A DNA stretch of 5,205 bases from Chloroflexota bacterium (GTDB lineage Bacteria > Desulfobacterota > Desulfuromonadia > Desulfuromonadales > Geopsychrobacteraceae). Positions 1-5,205 of the stretch are shown here, one piece after another. Below the pieces are notes generated by a model that ran no database searches, had not been told where the DNA came from, and worked only from the letters and a program-made list of their open reading frames with translations. The position numbers were made by a program, and so were the translations under genes. Location of the stretch: the NCBI GenBank assembly GCA_015222355.1, contig JADFVC010000248.1, forward strand, positions 1-5,205, written 5' to 3'. Numbering within the stretch: the stretch's first letter is position 1; the number at the start of each line of letters is the position of its first letter.

Positions 1-2
1 CC

Positions 3-52
3 GGGGACACCTTACTTAATTTATACGACAGGTAGATGCGTAGAGTGTCCTC
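3..52. repeat. Degenerate GGGGACAC-type palindromic repeat
   Basis: This is an imperfect inverted repeat. The left arm at 3-15 reads GGGGACACCTTAC, and the right arm at 40-52 is its reverse complement at 10 of 13 positions, with a 24-base centre. The left arm shares its first ten bases, including the leading CC at 1-2, with the copy at 947-956. It therefore belongs to the same family as the elements at 367-405 and 949-987 but is more diverged and has a longer loop. It may be a decayed or differently organised member, and the element could extend left of the window. The rest of 1-81 shows no gene. Confidence 0.6.
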
Positions 53-81
53 AGAATACCGTAATCACATTGAGATCTTTC

Positions 82-327
82 ATGTCACAGGAAAAACCAG
101 CCGACCATCACGAAGAAGGGATAGAAATCCCGTACGATCAGATCAATCCGGAGACGCTGCGGAATATGATCCAGGAGTTTGTGTCAAGAGACGGGGCGGA
201 TTGGGGTGATGACGGCTGTACGCTGGAGGATAAGGTGAAACAGGTTCTCCGGCAGCTGCGCAACAAAAAGGTTAAGGTTGTTTTTGACCTGAAGTCTGAA
301 ACGGCGAATATTGTTGTCTGCCGTTGA
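82..327 (+). CDS. yheU: YheU/UPF0270 family protein, small conserved protein of unknown function
   Basis: An 81-residue cytoplasmic protein with no signal peptide or membrane segment. From residue 14 it follows the YheU (UPF0270) pattern: I-P-Y near 16-18, P-E-T-L at 23-26, then I-Q-E-F-V-S-R-D-G-A-D-W-G at 30-42, where the enterobacterial protein has E-S-F-V-x-R-E-G-T-D-Y-G. A charged helix, L-E-D-K-V-K-Q-V-L-R-Q-L, and a final beta strand ending in N-I-V-V follow. Family members are usually about 70-75 residues; the extra dozen at the N-terminus are acidic and histidine-rich and look disordered. I chose the ATG at 82 over an in-frame TTG at 70 because GAGA at 72-75 is suitably spaced before it. 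No function is established for the family. The gene stands alone between two repeats, with no visible promoter inside the window. The family is best known from Gammaproteobacteria. The symbol rests on family likeness only. Confidence 0.8.
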   Translation: MSQEKPADHHEEGIEIPYDQINPETLRNMIQEFVSRDGADWGDDGCTLEDKVKQVLRQLRNKKVKVVFDLKSETANIVVCR

Positions 328-366
328 ATCGGGAATGCAGGGGGCACGCTGAACCTCCCCCGACAC

Positions 367-405
367 GGGGACACTTACACGTAGGTGTCCCCCGGAAGTG
401 TCCCC
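367..405. repeat. 39-bp three-arm palindromic repeat, copy A (REP/RAYT-like)
   Basis: The left arm GGGGACACTTAC (367-378) is separated by AC from GTAGGTGTCCCC (379-380, then 381-392), giving a 12-bp hairpin with one G-T wobble. A further arm, AAGTGTCCCC (396-405), is also a perfect 10-bp complement of the same left arm (367-376), so two mutually exclusive hairpins are possible. The unit matches the one at 949-987 at 34 of 39 positions with no gaps. No T-run follows, so it is not a standard terminator. Elements of this look are commonly moved in trans by REP-associated Y1 transposases; that assignment is inference. Confidence 0.8.
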
Positions 406-433
406 AATTATACCGGCTCCCTTCTGCACCTGA

Positions 434-461
434 TTGTATCCTCCCACCCATGCGATAGAAT
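434..461 (+). promoter_or_regulatory. Possible weak sigma70 promoter for the holin-like gene
   Basis: TTGTAT at 434-439 and TAGAAT at 456-461 are separated by 16 bases and lie about 40 bases ahead of the next gene's start. The -10 matches consensus at five of six bases, but the -35 matches at only three. It is the best candidate in the 328-500 gap, whose other content is the repeat at 367-405 and a short G5/C5 inverted pair (340-344 with 357-361). Confidence 0.3.
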
Positions 462-500
462 TGTTTTGCACTCTTCCAGACAAGCTCAGGAGGTTTTCGC

Positions 501-902
501 ATGACCGGTCTTCTGCTCCGCTGGCTGATTCTCAGCATGGCAATTATGGCGGCCGCCTACCTGTTCGCGGGGATCCATGTGAGCGGTTTCGGCTCCGCCC
601 TGTTTGCTGCCCTGGTTTTAGGGATTCTGAATGCGCTGCTCCGGCCGATCCTGTTCATCCTGACCCTGCCGATCAATATCCTGACCCTGGGCCTGTTCAC
701 GTTCGTGATCAATGCCCTGCTGCTGATGATGACATCAGGCATCATCGGCGGTCTCGTGGTGGACAGCTTCGGCTCCGCCCTGCTCGGTTCGCTGATCATC
801 AGCCTGGTGAGCTGGCTGCTCAGTTCGTTCATTAACGACCAGGGGCGGGTCGAATCGATCGACATCGAACTGCGCCGGCGGCGCGGCGATCACTGGGAAT
901 AA
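501..902 (+). CDS. Phage holin family (YvlD-like) four-helix membrane protein
   Basis: A 133-residue integral membrane protein that is almost entirely hydrophobic to residue 110, with a short, strongly charged cytoplasmic tail ending R-R-R-R-G-D-H-W-E. Four membrane segments are visible at about 4-23, 30-54, 58-78 and 80-108. The family signature is clear: G-I-L-N-A-L-L-R-P (41-49), T-L-P-I-N-I-L-T-L-G (55-64), and an asparagine in the third helix (N71). This fits the phage_holin_4_2/YvlD superfamily. Despite the name, most members are chromosomal genes of unknown role, some linked to envelope stress, and nothing here suggests lysis. AGGAGGT at 488-494, six bases before the ATG, fixes the start firmly. 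F-G-S-A-L occurs twice (30-34 and 90-94), encoded by an identical 15-base stretch. The gene is monocistronic, and repeat sequence begins two bases after its stop and again upstream at 367-405. Confidence 0.85.
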   Translation: MTGLLLRWLILSMAIMAAAYLFAGIHVSGFGSALFAALVLGILNALLRPILFILTLPINILTLGLFTFVINALLLMMTSGIIGGLVVDSFGSALLGSLIISLVSWLLSSFINDQGRVESIDIELRRRRGDHWE

Positions 903-904
903 GC

Positions 905-917
905 GGGACACTTCCGG
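905..917. repeat. Inverted fragment of the palindromic repeat
   Basis: GGGACACTTCCGG here is the exact reverse complement of 392-404, the third arm of copy A. It starts two bases after the holin-like stop codon. Bases 905-914 also pair perfectly with 977-986 in copy B, so 905-987 may be one larger element or a head-to-head pair. Confidence 0.6.
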
Positions 918-948
918 AGGACGAGACATATGACCTTCGACGAACGCC

Positions 949-987
949 GGGGACACTTACATGAGGGTGTCCCGCAGAAGTGTCCCC
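949..987. repeat. 39-bp three-arm palindromic repeat, copy B (REP/RAYT-like)
   Basis: Same layout and orientation as the unit at 367-405, with five substitutions (unit positions 14, 16, 17, 26 and 28). The left arm GGGGACACTT (949-958) is perfectly complementary to AAGTGTCCCC (978-987), and a second partner, GGTGTCCC, lies between them at 966-973. The arms that pair are fully conserved between the copies, and all five changes fall outside the outer 10-bp arms. The unit sits about 20 bases upstream of the -35 box of the next operon, followed by an A/T-rich tract (988-1000) rather than a terminator T-run. Confidence 0.8.
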
Positions 988-1005
988 AAAGAAAAAATTT
1001 TCCCT

Positions 1006-1034
1006 TTGACACTCCAATCTCTCAGTGTTATCTT
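1006..1034 (+). promoter_or_regulatory. Strong sigma70-type promoter of the tetR-ABC operon
   Basis: A perfect -35 hexamer TTGACA (1006-1011) is followed after 17 bases by TATCTT (1029-1034), which matches the -10 consensus at four of six. An A/T-rich tract at 988-1000, just upstream of the -35, could act as an UP-like element. The expected transcription start is near 1041, exactly where the large palindrome begins. No other good promoter is visible before the downstream genes, so this one probably drives the regulator and the transport genes together. Confidence 0.75.
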
Positions 1035-1039
1035 CTGAA

Positions 1040-1074
1040 CAACACTTCCGACCGACGGTCGGTCGGAAGTGTTG
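1040..1074. promoter_or_regulatory. TetR-type operator: perfect palindrome with 17-bp arms
   Basis: CAACACTTCCGACCGAC (1040-1056) and GTCGGTCGGAAGTGTTG (1058-1074) are perfect complements around a single central G. The core ACCGAC-G-GTCGGT is the kind of GC-rich dyad bound by many TetR regulators, and it lies between the -10 box and the tetR start, overlapping the predicted start site. A bound repressor would block initiation or clearance. The arms are longer than a single TetR dimer usually needs (about 15-20 bp total), so two stacked dimers are possible. After a six-base gap on one side, TTATCT (1028-1033) and AGATAA (1075-1080) extend the dyad. In RNA it would form a very stable 5' leader hairpin. 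Confidence 0.85.
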
Positions 1075-1101
1075 AGATAAACTCACAGTGGAAAACAAAT
1101 C

Positions 1102-1698
1102 ATGGAACGAGACGAAAGACGACAACTGATCATGGATTCTGCCATTGCGCTCTTTGTTGAGAAGGGAGTGGAGCAGACCAAGATCGTTGATATCAGTAAA
1201 AAGGCGGAAATCGGCAAGTCGACCTTCTATGAGTATTTCAAAAACAAGGCCGACCTGGTTTGCCAATGGCTTGCAGAAAAAATGGCCAGCGTGCAGGTGT
1301 CGGAGGAGATGCTGGCCAATCTGCCTGACCAGAGCGCGAAAATTACCGTCTTGTTGCGGGAGAGTTGTAATCCGGAGCTGGCCTCACGGGAGATGATGGC
1401 CATGTTTGTTGAGTTCTGGCGGTTGGCTATAATCGAGAGACATCCCCAGGCCCAGGAGATGATGAAGAGCATGTATGCCGTCTACTCCGATCTCCTTTGC
1501 GGGTGGCTTCGGGAAGGGGTGGCATCGGGTGAGTTTGTGGAGCACGATGAAGAAAAAGTCGCGGCCGGGCTGATTGGTGGCGTTGATGGCTTGTGGCTGC
1601 AATTTCTCGTCTTTGGCGATAGCTATCGTCTTTATGAGAACGTTGAAACCTACGTGGCAACGTTGCTGGTCGGACTCAGGCCTGGAAGGAGTCAATAA
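1102..1698 (+). CDS. TetR/AcrR family transcriptional regulator
   Basis: A 198-residue protein of typical TetR length. The N-terminal DNA-binding domain covers about residues 5-52: a first helix (I-M-D-S-A-I-A-L-F-V-E-K-G, 10-22), then a helix-turn-helix at about 28-47 with the hallmark I-G-K-S-T-F-Y-E-Y-F-K-N-K-A-D-L (37-52). The rest is helical and diverged, as expected for the ligand-binding and dimerisation domain, so the inducer cannot be read from sequence. The start is the ATG at 1102, directly after the promoter-operator; its Shine-Dalgarno is weak (GTGGA at 1089-1093). It is first in the operon, and its stop codon directly abuts the next start (TAAATG). It most likely represses itself and the whole transporter set through the 1040-1074 palindrome, releasing it when a small or lipophilic ligand binds. 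The family call is secure; the target is inferred from position. Confidence 0.93.
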   Translation: MERDERRQLIMDSAIALFVEKGVEQTKIVDISKKAEIGKSTFYEYFKNKADLVCQWLAEKMASVQVSEEMLANLPDQSAKITVLLRESCNPELASREMMAMFVEFWRLAIIERHPQAQEMMKSMYAVYSDLLCGWLREGVASGEFVEHDEEKVAAGLIGGVDGLWLQFLVFGDSYRLYENVETYVATLLVGLRPGRSQ

Positions 1699-2469
1699 AT
1701 GTTATTCAAGAAGTCGCTGATAAAACTGGCCCTGTTTGGGCTGGTGTGGGCTGTTGCCCCTGTTCTGCCACTATCCGCCTTTGCTGATGGCGCCGACGAG
1801 ATCATCAAAAAAGTCGAGCATAACCTGAACGGCAAGACGGCGGTGATGGAGCTGACCATGGTGGTGAAAACCAAACGGACGGAACGGACTATGAAGATGG
1901 AGAGCTATTCCATCGGTAATAACAAGTCGTTTATCAAGATTCTTTATCCGGGCAAGGACAAGGGGATCACCTTTCTGACGGTCGATAACTCCATGTGGCA
2001 ATATGTGCCCCGCATTGAAAAGACGATAAAGATTCCCACCTCCATGATGTTGCAGAGCTGGATGGGCAGCGATTTCAGCAATGATGACCTGGTGAATGAA
2101 AGCTCGATCAGTGAGGATTATACCCAGAAATTGCTGGAAGAAACGGACAAGGAGTACAGGGTGGAACTGCTGCCCACGGAAGATGCGGCGGTGGTCTGGG
2201 GTAAGATTATCATGGCGGTCTCGAAAATGTATTACCTGCCAACCACGGTTCAGTATTTTGACGAGGAAGACATGCTTATTCGTGAGCTGGCCTACACCGA
2301 TATCAAACCCTTCGGCGACCGGTTTTACCCGACCAGATGGCTGATGCTTCCCAAGGAACCGCAGAAGGCAGCCAACAAAACAATCATTGAGATCTCCAAT
2401 GCCGTCTTCGACGCTGAGGTGGACGAGTCCTATTTCACCAAAAGAGCCTTAAAGAGGTATTCTAAATAG
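1699..2469 (+). CDS. LolA-like periplasmic outer membrane lipoprotein-sorting protein
   Basis: A 256-residue exported protein. The signal peptide has K4-K5, a hydrophobic core at about 7-25 and a good signal peptidase I site after A-F-A (27-29). There is no lipobox cysteine, so it should be soluble in the periplasm. The mature part has the alternating beta-strand pattern of the LolA/LppX fold and the signature of the LolA-like family annotated as outer membrane lipoprotein-sorting protein: M-W-Q-Y-V-P (99-104), then W-M-G-S-D-F-S-N-D-D-L (121-131). Members form a half-barrel that shields acyl chains during transfer from inner to outer membrane. The start has AAGGAG at 1686-1691, seven bases ahead, and follows the tetR stop with no gap. 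Being placed directly before two LolC/E-type permeases suggests it is their dedicated carrier. It is larger than classical LolA (about 180 residues mature), so the cargo may be a lipid or a special lipoprotein. Cargo is inferred only. Confidence 0.85.
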   Translation: MLFKKSLIKLALFGLVWAVAPVLPLSAFADGADEIIKKVEHNLNGKTAVMELTMVVKTKRTERTMKMESYSIGNNKSFIKILYPGKDKGITFLTVDNSMWQYVPRIEKTIKIPTSMMLQSWMGSDFSNDDLVNESSISEDYTQKLLEETDKEYRVELLPTEDAAVVWGKIIMAVSKMYYLPTTVQYFDEEDMLIRELAYTDIKPFGDRFYPTRWLMLPKEPQKAANKTIIEISNAVFDAEVDESYFTKRALKRYSK

Positions 2470-2479
2470 GTTGCCAGCC

Positions 2480-3700
2480 ATGCTCTTCAAACTTGCCCTC
2501 CGAAACATAACGGCCCACAAAAAACGCAGCAGCGTGACGGCACTTCTTACCGCCATCATGACAGCTCTGCTCGTTTTCTCGTCAGCCTGGATAGATGGTT
2601 CCCACGACACGATGATTCAAAGCGCGGTGGAAATTTATCCGGGCTATCTTCAGATTACCGGTAAGGAATTTCGGGCCAACCCAAGTTACGACCACCTGAT
2701 CTTTGATGCAGCAGCAATCGAACAGGAGCTTGCCCAAAATAACGACATTGCCAGCTTCGGCGCTCGCTTTGAGTCCTTTGTACTTTTTTCGGCGGATGAA
2801 AAGGCGGTGGGTGGCATGCTGACCGGCATCGAACCGGAAAAAGAGGTGCACCTGTCCCGGCTCTCTTCTTCCCTGAAAAAAGGCGAGTATCTAAGTGCGG
2901 ACGATACCAACCAGGTCTACATCGGCCACGAGCTTGCCAAGCGCCTGAAGCTTGGTGTGGGCGATGAAGTGGCCTTTGTCGGTAGCGGGGCCGACTACTC
3001 CTTTGCTGCCGACAATCTCAAGGTCAAAGGCATCTTCCAGACCGGGCTCTTTGATTTTGATGCCAACTCCGCCTTTCTCGCCAAAGGATATTTCGATCGG
3101 ATCATGGTCGCTGAAAATTATGCCACCCATTTCATCGTCCTACCGAAACGGCCTGGACAGGCTGCCGAACTTGCCGCCGCTATCGCCGATAATATCGGCC
3201 CACAATACCAGTCAGCCAGTTGGAACCAGACCATGGCCGGACTGGTAAAGGCCATGAAGCTTGATTCCATCTTTAGCTATATCACCTTGGGCATTATCTT
3301 CATCGTCATTTTCTTTGTGATCATGATCTACACCTTTCTGGCCGTCTTTGCCAGGATTCGGGAGATTGGCATCCTGCGGGCCATTGGCACCACCCCGAAA
3401 CAGATTCTGGCGCTACTTCTGCTGGAAAGCAGTCTGCTAGCTCTGATCAGTGTGGTCATTGGTGGCCTGATCGGCGGGGCCTTTGCCCACTATTTCCATC
3501 ACAACCCCATTGTCTTTGCGGGCATGGAAGAGCAGTTCAAACAGTACGGTCTGGCGGCTTCGGCAATGCCAACTGCCTTCATGCCTCTGATGATCCTGCG
3601 CGATATGGTTGTGATGTTTGGGCTGTCGGTGCTGTCCACCCTCTATCCCATCCTCAAGGTCAACCGCTTCCGGCCTGTGGAGGCGATCCATCATGTTTAG
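2480..3700 (+). CDS. FtsX/LolC-E-type ABC transporter permease 1
   Basis: A 406-residue inner-membrane protein with MacB/LolCE topology. One helix near the N-terminus (about 18-38) follows a basic cytoplasmic start. A large periplasmic domain (about 40-260) comes next, then three C-terminal helices of the FtsX domain (about 265-291, 309-335 and 371-392). The coupling segment after the second helix reads R-I-R-E-I-G-I-L-R-A-I-G-T (292-304), the classic contact with the ATPase, and the protein ends with R-P-V-E-A-I (398-403), also typical. I prefer the ATG at 2480, preceded by TAGGT at 2467-2471 and ten bases after the previous stop, over an in-frame TTG at 2471. These permeases do not pump through a channel: they extract lipid or lipoprotein from the membrane outer leaflet or move periplasmic domains mechanically. 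The partner is the next gene, as in LolC-LolE. Which partner contacts the carrier cannot be told here. Confidence 0.9.
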   Translation: MLFKLALRNITAHKKRSSVTALLTAIMTALLVFSSAWIDGSHDTMIQSAVEIYPGYLQITGKEFRANPSYDHLIFDAAAIEQELAQNNDIASFGARFESFVLFSADEKAVGGMLTGIEPEKEVHLSRLSSSLKKGEYLSADDTNQVYIGHELAKRLKLGVGDEVAFVGSGADYSFAADNLKVKGIFQTGLFDFDANSAFLAKGYFDRIMVAENYATHFIVLPKRPGQAAELAAAIADNIGPQYQSASWNQTMAGLVKAMKLDSIFSYITLGIIFIVIFFVIMIYTFLAVFARIREIGILRAIGTTPKQILALLLLESSLLALISVVIGGLIGGAFAHYFHHNPIVFAGMEEQFKQYGLAASAMPTAFMPLMILRDMVVMFGLSVLSTLYPILKVNRFRPVEAIHHV

Positions 3701-4916
3701 GCTGACCGGTAAAATTGCCTGGGTCTCCCTGGCCCGTCGTCGCACACGTTCGGTGCTGGTTGTGTTGATGATCGCTGTCAGCCTTTGGGGGTTGCTTTTT
3801 ATGGAAGGCATTTATGATGGCATGGTCGAACAAATGATTAACAACGCCATCCGCAGTGATAGCGGTCACATCTCGCTCTTTGGAGGGGGTTACCGTCTTG
3901 ATCCGGATCTGTCCCGGCAAGTGGCTGATGTGGCGGCGGTCGATGACTTCCTGGCTAAGGACAGCCGTGTCTTGAGTTATGTGAAACGGCTCAAACAGGA
4001 TGGCTTGGTGGCCACGGCCCATTATTCACGCGGAGCAGCGATCTTCGGCGTTGACCTTGAGGTGGAAGAGAGACACGGTCGCTTGGCGGGATACCTGTAC
4101 CAGGGCGAGTTCAGCTTTGGCAGGAGGGCGCGGGGAGCCATTATCGGTTTTAAACTTGCCGACAAGCTGCAGGTACGGATTGGCAGCAAGATCATCCTGT
4201 CTGCCCAAGACAGGCATTCAGACGTTTCGGCGGCGCCTCTCAAGGTGACCGGTATTCTGAAGACCAATAATATGGCTCTTGATGAGAACGCTGTTTTTAT
4301 TGCCGACAAAAAGGCGCGCAAGCTATTGGCTATGGATGAGGGAGTAAGCCAGGTTGCGGTTATTCTGCATGATGAAGCGCAGATTCCCGGCCTGCAACAG
4401 GAGCTGCGCCGGAGGTTCCCGCACCTTGAGATACTACGTTGGAATGAGTTGTACCCGGCTCTGATGCAGTCCCGGGTGATGATGGAGGGCTTCAACCTGG
4501 TAACCAGTCTGCTGATTTTCTGCGTGGCCGCCTTGGGGGTCTTCGGGGTCATGCTGGTCTCGGTACTGGAGCGGTTGCGGGAATTCGGTATCATGCTGGC
4601 CATCGGTACCCGGTTCAGCCAGATCCGCAATATCATCTTTGCCGAATCGTTTTTTCTGGGGTTCATCGGCTTTGGCCTCGGTGCCCTGATCGGCTGGGGC
4701 ACCCTCTATTATTTTAAGATCTATGGCCTTGATCTCAGTATGTTCAGCGATGCCTTTGACGAATTCGGCATGGATGCTGTGACCTACGCCATTATCCGTC
4801 CCAGCTATTTTGTGACGGCTCTGGTTGCGGTTACCATGGCCACCTTTTTAAGTGTGCTGGTCCCGCTATGGGTTCTGAAGAAAGCGAAACCGATAGAAGC
4901 AATCAACAAGAATTAA
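3693..4916 (+). CDS. FtsX/LolC-E-type ABC transporter permease 2
   Basis: A 407-residue inner-membrane protein with the same plan as its neighbour: one helix at about 19-38 after an arginine-rich start (A-R-R-R-T-R), a periplasmic domain at about 40-262, and C-terminal helices at about 268-292, 314-340 and 372-393. The coupling motif is L-R-E-F-G-I-M-L-A-I-G-T (295-306) and the end is K-P-I-E-A-I (399-404). The ATG at 3693 overlaps the upstream stop by eight bases and has GGAGG at 3679-3683 nine bases ahead. The reading frame is open further upstream, but those codons are only the other frame of permease 1. The two permeases share architecture yet little sequence in the periplasmic domain, which suggests an obligate LolC-LolE-like heterodimer rather than a recent duplication. 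Overlap implies translational coupling and a fixed subunit ratio. Confidence 0.9.
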   Translation: MFRLTGKIAWVSLARRRTRSVLVVLMIAVSLWGLLFMEGIYDGMVEQMINNAIRSDSGHISLFGGGYRLDPDLSRQVADVAAVDDFLAKDSRVLSYVKRLKQDGLVATAHYSRGAAIFGVDLEVEERHGRLAGYLYQGEFSFGRRARGAIIGFKLADKLQVRIGSKIILSAQDRHSDVSAAPLKVTGILKTNNMALDENAVFIADKKARKLLAMDEGVSQVAVILHDEAQIPGLQQELRRRFPHLEILRWNELYPALMQSRVMMEGFNLVTSLLIFCVAALGVFGVMLVSVLERLREFGIMLAIGTRFSQIRNIIFAESFFLGFIGFGLGALIGWGTLYYFKIYGLDLSMFSDAFDEFGMDAVTYAIIRPSYFVTALVAVTMATFLSVLVPLWVLKKAKPIEAINKN

Positions 4917-4928
4917 AATCGTGAATAG

Positions 4929-4961
4929 GGTGAACAGACCATAAAAACCGTATTGTTCACC
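4929..4961. promoter_or_regulatory. Inverted repeat in the gap before the ATPase gene
   Basis: GGTGAACA (4929-4936) and TGTTCACC (4954-4961) are perfect 8-bp complements around a 17-base centre. The pair lies in the only sizeable gap (65 bp) inside the transporter operon, starting 13 bases after the permease stop. No T-run follows, so it is not a simple terminator. It could be a binding site for a dimeric regulator (half-site centres about 25 bp apart, between two and two-and-a-half helical turns), an mRNA processing or stability hairpin, or chance. Function unknown. Confidence 0.45.
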
Positions 4962-4981
4962 AATCCGGAGGCACGAGTCCA

Positions 4982-5205
4982 ATGCTCGACTTTCTTGAAA
5001 TAAAACAGATCAATAAGACCTTCCAACCGAGTAAGGAGGTGGAGGTCGTAGCCTTGCGCGATGTCAATCTTGATATAAGACAGGGCGATTTTGTGGTACT
5101 TTCCGGACCGTCGGGGAGTGGCAAGACCACGTTGCTCAATATTATCGGCGGTCTCGATGCTGCGACCAGCGGTGAGGTGACTCTTGATGGCCAACGGCTC
5201 ACCGG
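4982..5205 (+). CDS. LolD/MacB-type ABC transporter ATP-binding protein (3' end cut by window)
   Basis: The first 74 residues of an ABC ATPase that runs off the right edge; a full member is about 220-240 residues. An aromatic residue at F14 fits the adenine-stacking A-loop, followed by [11 protein letters not shown] (20-30). The Walker A motif is intact, G-P-S-G-S-G-K-T-T (42-50), with L-L-N-I-I-G-G-L-D (51-59) and T-S-G-E-V (62-66), a run typical of the LolD/MacB/FtsE branch. Walker B, signature and switch motifs lie outside the window. GGAGG at 4967-4971, ten bases ahead, supports the ATG. It should pair with the two FtsX-type permeases to power lipid or lipoprotein release to the LolA-like carrier. 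It is separated from them by 65 bp, looser than the other junctions of the operon. Confidence 0.93.
   Translation, partial: MLDFLEIKQINKTFQPSKEVEVVALRDVNLDIRQGDFVVLSGPSGSGKTTLLNIIGGLDAATSGEVTLDGQRLT

Noticed and set aside
434..835. 133-codon plus-strand frame overlapping the holin-like gene
   Set aside because: Different frame of a clear membrane-protein gene, proline/arginine/aspartate-rich low-complexity translation, weaker start context.
501..902. Prophage or lysis module
   Set aside because: The holin label is a superfamily name; no endolysin, spanin or other phage gene is nearby, and the motif pattern is that of chromosomal YvlD-like proteins.
367..987. CRISPR array
   Set aside because: Only two 39-bp units about 540 bases apart with a gene between them, and palindromic arms typical of REP-like elements.
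949..1000. Intrinsic terminator after the holin-like gene
   Set aside because: The hairpin is followed by A-rich sequence (AAAGAAAAAA) and T only later; no T-run follows on either strand directly after the stem.
930..1160. 76-codon plus-strand frame with a good GGAGG upstream
   Set aside because: It crosses the repeat, the strong promoter and the operator and ends inside tetR; the peptide has no family character. Kept only as a possible gene stub in the findings.
3618..3692. Upstream extension of permease 2 by 25 codons
   Set aside because: The extension is the other frame of the permease 1 C-terminus and gives a cysteine/proline-rich leader unlike the family; the ATG at 3693 has a proper GGAGG.
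4022..4702. Long open frame on the minus strand (226 codons)
   Set aside because: It lies wholly opposite permease 2, is rich in serine, arginine and proline with no recognisable domain, and has no convincing start signal. It is a shadow of the real gene.

Overview
The window comes from a Gram-negative, moderately GC-rich bacterium. The diderm evidence is an operon for an outer-membrane-directed, Lol-like transport relay and a protein with a cleavable Sec signal peptide. A Desulfobacterota-type (former Deltaproteobacteria) or related proteobacterial host is my best guess, from gene content and the style of the small GGGGACAC-type palindromic repeats. The sequence alone does not prove this.

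Region 1 (about 1-1000) holds two small stand-alone genes among short palindromic repeats. A YheU/UPF0270-family gene (82-327) is followed by a four-helix membrane protein of the phage-holin-4-superfamily/YvlD type (501-902). Repeat copies based on the core GGGGACACTTAC lie at 3-52, 367-405 and 949-987, with a 13-base inverted fragment at 905-917. The holin-like gene is therefore bracketed on both sides by related repeat sequence. The repeats resemble REP-like elements mobilised by Y1 (RAYT) transposases, but no transposase gene is present here.

Region 2 (about 1000-5205) is a single rightward transcription unit. A near-consensus sigma70 promoter (TTGACA, 17 bases, TATCTT) is followed at once by a perfect palindrome with 17-bp arms (1040-1074), the likely operator of the first gene, a TetR-family regulator (1102-1698). 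Next, with no gap, is an exported LolA-like periplasmic protein (1699-2469). Two FtsX/LolC-LolE-type ABC permeases follow (2480-3700 and 3693-4916, overlapping by 8 bases). After a 65-bp gap containing an inverted repeat comes the start of a LolD/MacB-type ATPase (4982 onward, cut by the window end).

The genes read as one machine. The ATPase powers a heterodimeric LolCE-like permease pair in the inner membrane, which hands a lipid or lipoprotein cargo to the dedicated LolA-like carrier in the periplasm. The TetR protein represses the whole set until a ligand is sensed. The parts are known families. What stands out is the private, TetR-switched, Lol-like relay with its own carrier, distinct from the usual arrangement in which lolA is unlinked to lolCDE. 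Its cargo is unknown.
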